From NCBI GenBank assembly GCA_016763565.1, contig JAESTO010000132.1:1-7539 (forward strand): a stretch of 7,539 bases of DNA, in the 5' to 3' direction. The notes beneath the pieces were generated by a model. That model saw nothing but the letters and a program-made list of their open reading frames with translations. It had not been told where the DNA came from and did not search any database. Of the stretch, positions 6,718 to 7,539 are shown piece by piece. The number at the start of each line of letters is the position of its first letter. Position 1 is the first letter of the stretch. The position numbers were made by a program, and so were the translations under genes. This DNA is from Gammaproteobacteria bacterium. Lineage in GTDB: Bacteria; Pseudomonadota; Gammaproteobacteria; JABDGN01.

Positions 6718-6747
6718 CAAATGAATCAGACTGTCGTGATTATTCAT
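6718..6747 (-). pseudogene. Remnant of the sdhE 5' end at the kinase duplication junction
   Basis: Immediately after HK2 the minus strand reads ATGAATAATCACGACAGTCT, which matches the first 20 nt of sdhE (4738-4719) at 16 positions. Over the next ten positions identity is low (3 of 10), but every difference is a transition. Similarity ends around codon 10. Translated, MNNHDSLIHL parallels MNHNDNLARL of SdhE. The ATG overlaps the HK2 stop as ATGA, much as the real sdhE start overlaps the end of HK1. The open frame continues for 26 codons into the start of HK1, stopping at 6667. It is best read as the edge of the duplicated segment rather than a working gene. It could still couple HK2 translation to HK1. 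The 30-nt match is short, so confidence is moderate. Confidence 0.65.
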
Positions 6748-7539
6748 TGTGTACTGGCTATTGGCAAGCTGATTTTAAATGTTGTCCCCTGCGCAGAGGT
6801 ATCTTCCAATATCAATTGCCCTCGGTGTATTTCAACAATAGAGCGACTGATAGCCAGCCCCATGCCCATACCCTCCTTTTTAGTTGTAAAAAACTGATCA
6901 AAAATTTTAAATTTCGCTTCGGAACTGATGCCAGAGCCAGTATCGGTTACCAGTAGAAAAACAGTTTTTTTGTCTAGTGACAAAGCTGTCGTTAAAGTGA
7001 TACAACGTCGGTTTTCTGCAAATCCCTCTACGGCGTCAATCGCATTTTTAATTAAATTAACGATGACTTGTTTTAATTGAATAGTGTCAACGATAATCAT
7101 TGTCGCATCATGTACTAGTTGCCAATTAATCTGTATCGCCTTTTCTTTGATTTCCGCACTCAGCAATTCTACAGAATCGTTCACTAAAATATTAACATCT
7201 AAACAACTCACCTGTAATTTCCCTTTCGTCAAAAAATCACGCAGATGTTGTATAATATCTGCCGCACAACTCGCTTCATTGGCGGCCTTTTTTAATTTGG
7301 TAACAACCATACTTTTATCTGAGTTTTGTTCTTTGATTAAACGCCTAATGCAGCCGTTAATGTAATTATTCACTGCTGTCAGTGGTTGATTTAATTCATG
7401 GGCAATACCGGTTGCCATTTCCCCCATTAAATTTATTCGCGATACATGCGCCATCTCTAATTGGTGTTCGCGACGCAATTTTTCCACTTCCTTGATACGT
7501 AATTTTTCTTCCGCGGCTATTAAGTCGGTAATATCCGTA
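6744..7539 (-). CDS. PAS/histidine kinase with intact phosphoacceptor histidine (HK2), N-terminus beyond window
   Basis: The 264 visible residues are the end of a PAS domain (TDITDL), a short coiled linker, the HisKA domain and the complete ATPase domain of a sensor histidine kinase. The frame is open to the right edge, so the start lies outside; the first GTG in the visible frame (7487) is internal to the family alignment. The H-box reads GIAHELNQPLTAV with the histidine codon CAT at 7400-7398. NLIKNAIDAV, DTGSGI, FDQFFTTK and GMGMGLAI are all present, so it should be an active kinase. It is about 82% identical to HK1 over this part, with 47 amino-acid differences counted before the divergent tails. 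The 3' end differs from HK1 by a one-base length change just before the stop, giving the ending ASTQ. The partner response regulator is not visible. Confidence 0.93.
   Translation of the reverse strand, partial: TDITDLIAAEEKLRIKEVEKLRREHQLEMAHVSRINLMGEMATGIAHELNQPLTAVNNYINGCIRRLIKEQNSDKSMVVTKLKKAANEASCAADIIQHLRDFLTKGKLQVSCLDVNILVNDSVELLSAEIKEKAIQINWQLVHDATMIIVDTIQLKQVIVNLIKNAIDAVEGFAENRRCITLTTALSLDKKTVFLLVTDTGSGISSEAKFKIFDQFFTTKKEGMGMGLAISRSIVEIHRGQLILEDTSAQGTTFKISLPIASTQ
6745..7539 (-). repeat. Tandem duplication, unit 2 (3' part of HK2)
   Basis: This is the second copy of the kinase duplication, paired with 4736-5529. Its left edge appears to lie near 6718, inside the sdhE remnant. Its right part, holding the PAS domains of HK2, is cut by the window edge. 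If the whole kinase was duplicated, the HK2 start should lie near position 8696 in window coordinates. Confidence 0.88.

Noticed and set aside
6640..6956. Two overlapping plus-strand open frames near the HK2-HK1 junction
   Set aside because: Both are antisense to the kinases; one begins opposite the HK1 start. They reflect the AT-rich duplicated sequence, not genes.
7084..7365. Plus-strand open frame of 93 codons inside HK2
   Set aside because: It is antisense to a well-conserved HisKA/ATPase segment and has no recognisable protein family features.
1..7539. tRNA, rRNA, CRISPR array, insertion sequence or prophage genes
   Set aside because: No cloverleaf, no regularly spaced repeats and no transposase or phage reading frame was seen; the only large repeat is the kinase duplication.

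Overview
The window is a stretch of AT-rich DNA (roughly 38-40% G+C by eye), and every convincing gene in it lies on the minus strand. The sdhE-ygfX pair, a full-length RecJ and an E. coli-type aminopeptidase N point to a gammaproteobacterium. The low G+C and frequent CAA (Gln) codons suit a low-GC lineage, but the sequence does not name the species.

Read in the direction of transcription (right to left), the layout is as follows. (1) 7539-6744: the C-terminal part of a PAS/histidine kinase (HK2), cut by the right edge. (2) 6686-4728: a complete soluble triple-PAS histidine kinase (HK1), a tandem duplicate of HK2 offset by about 2010 bp. HK1 has arginine where the phosphoacceptor histidine should be, while HK2 keeps the histidine. 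(3) 4738-4490: sdhE, the FAD assembly factor for succinate dehydrogenase. (4) 4506-4075: ygfX, a two-helix membrane protein. (5) 4059-2332: recJ, the single-strand-specific 5'-3' exonuclease. Overlaps and short gaps (27 nt or less) suggest one operon, HK2-HK1-sdhE-ygfX-recJ, whose promoter lies beyond the right edge. No response regulator is present in the window.

(6) 2331-1918: a 414-bp intergenic region with a good sigma70-type promoter (TTGAAA, 16-nt spacer, TATAAT) on the minus strand. Just downstream of it is a 114-bp imperfect inverted repeat, followed by further hairpins, two of which have T-tracts in the plus orientation. This could be a long structured pepN leader, a small RNA, or inserted repeat DNA. 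(7) 1917-1: pepN, the M1-family zinc aminopeptidase, cut by the left edge after 639 residues.

The most interesting part is the kinase duplication. Its junction keeps a remnant of about 30 nt from the start of sdhE between the two kinases, so the order kinase-sdhE existed before the duplication. In the 46 codons just before the phosphoacceptor site the two copies differ only by 11 silent changes. The very next codon is His (CAT) in HK2 and Arg (CGT) in HK1, a single transition. HK1 is therefore a predicted pseudokinase or phosphatase-type partner next to an intact sister. Its ATP-binding motifs and three PAS domains remain intact.
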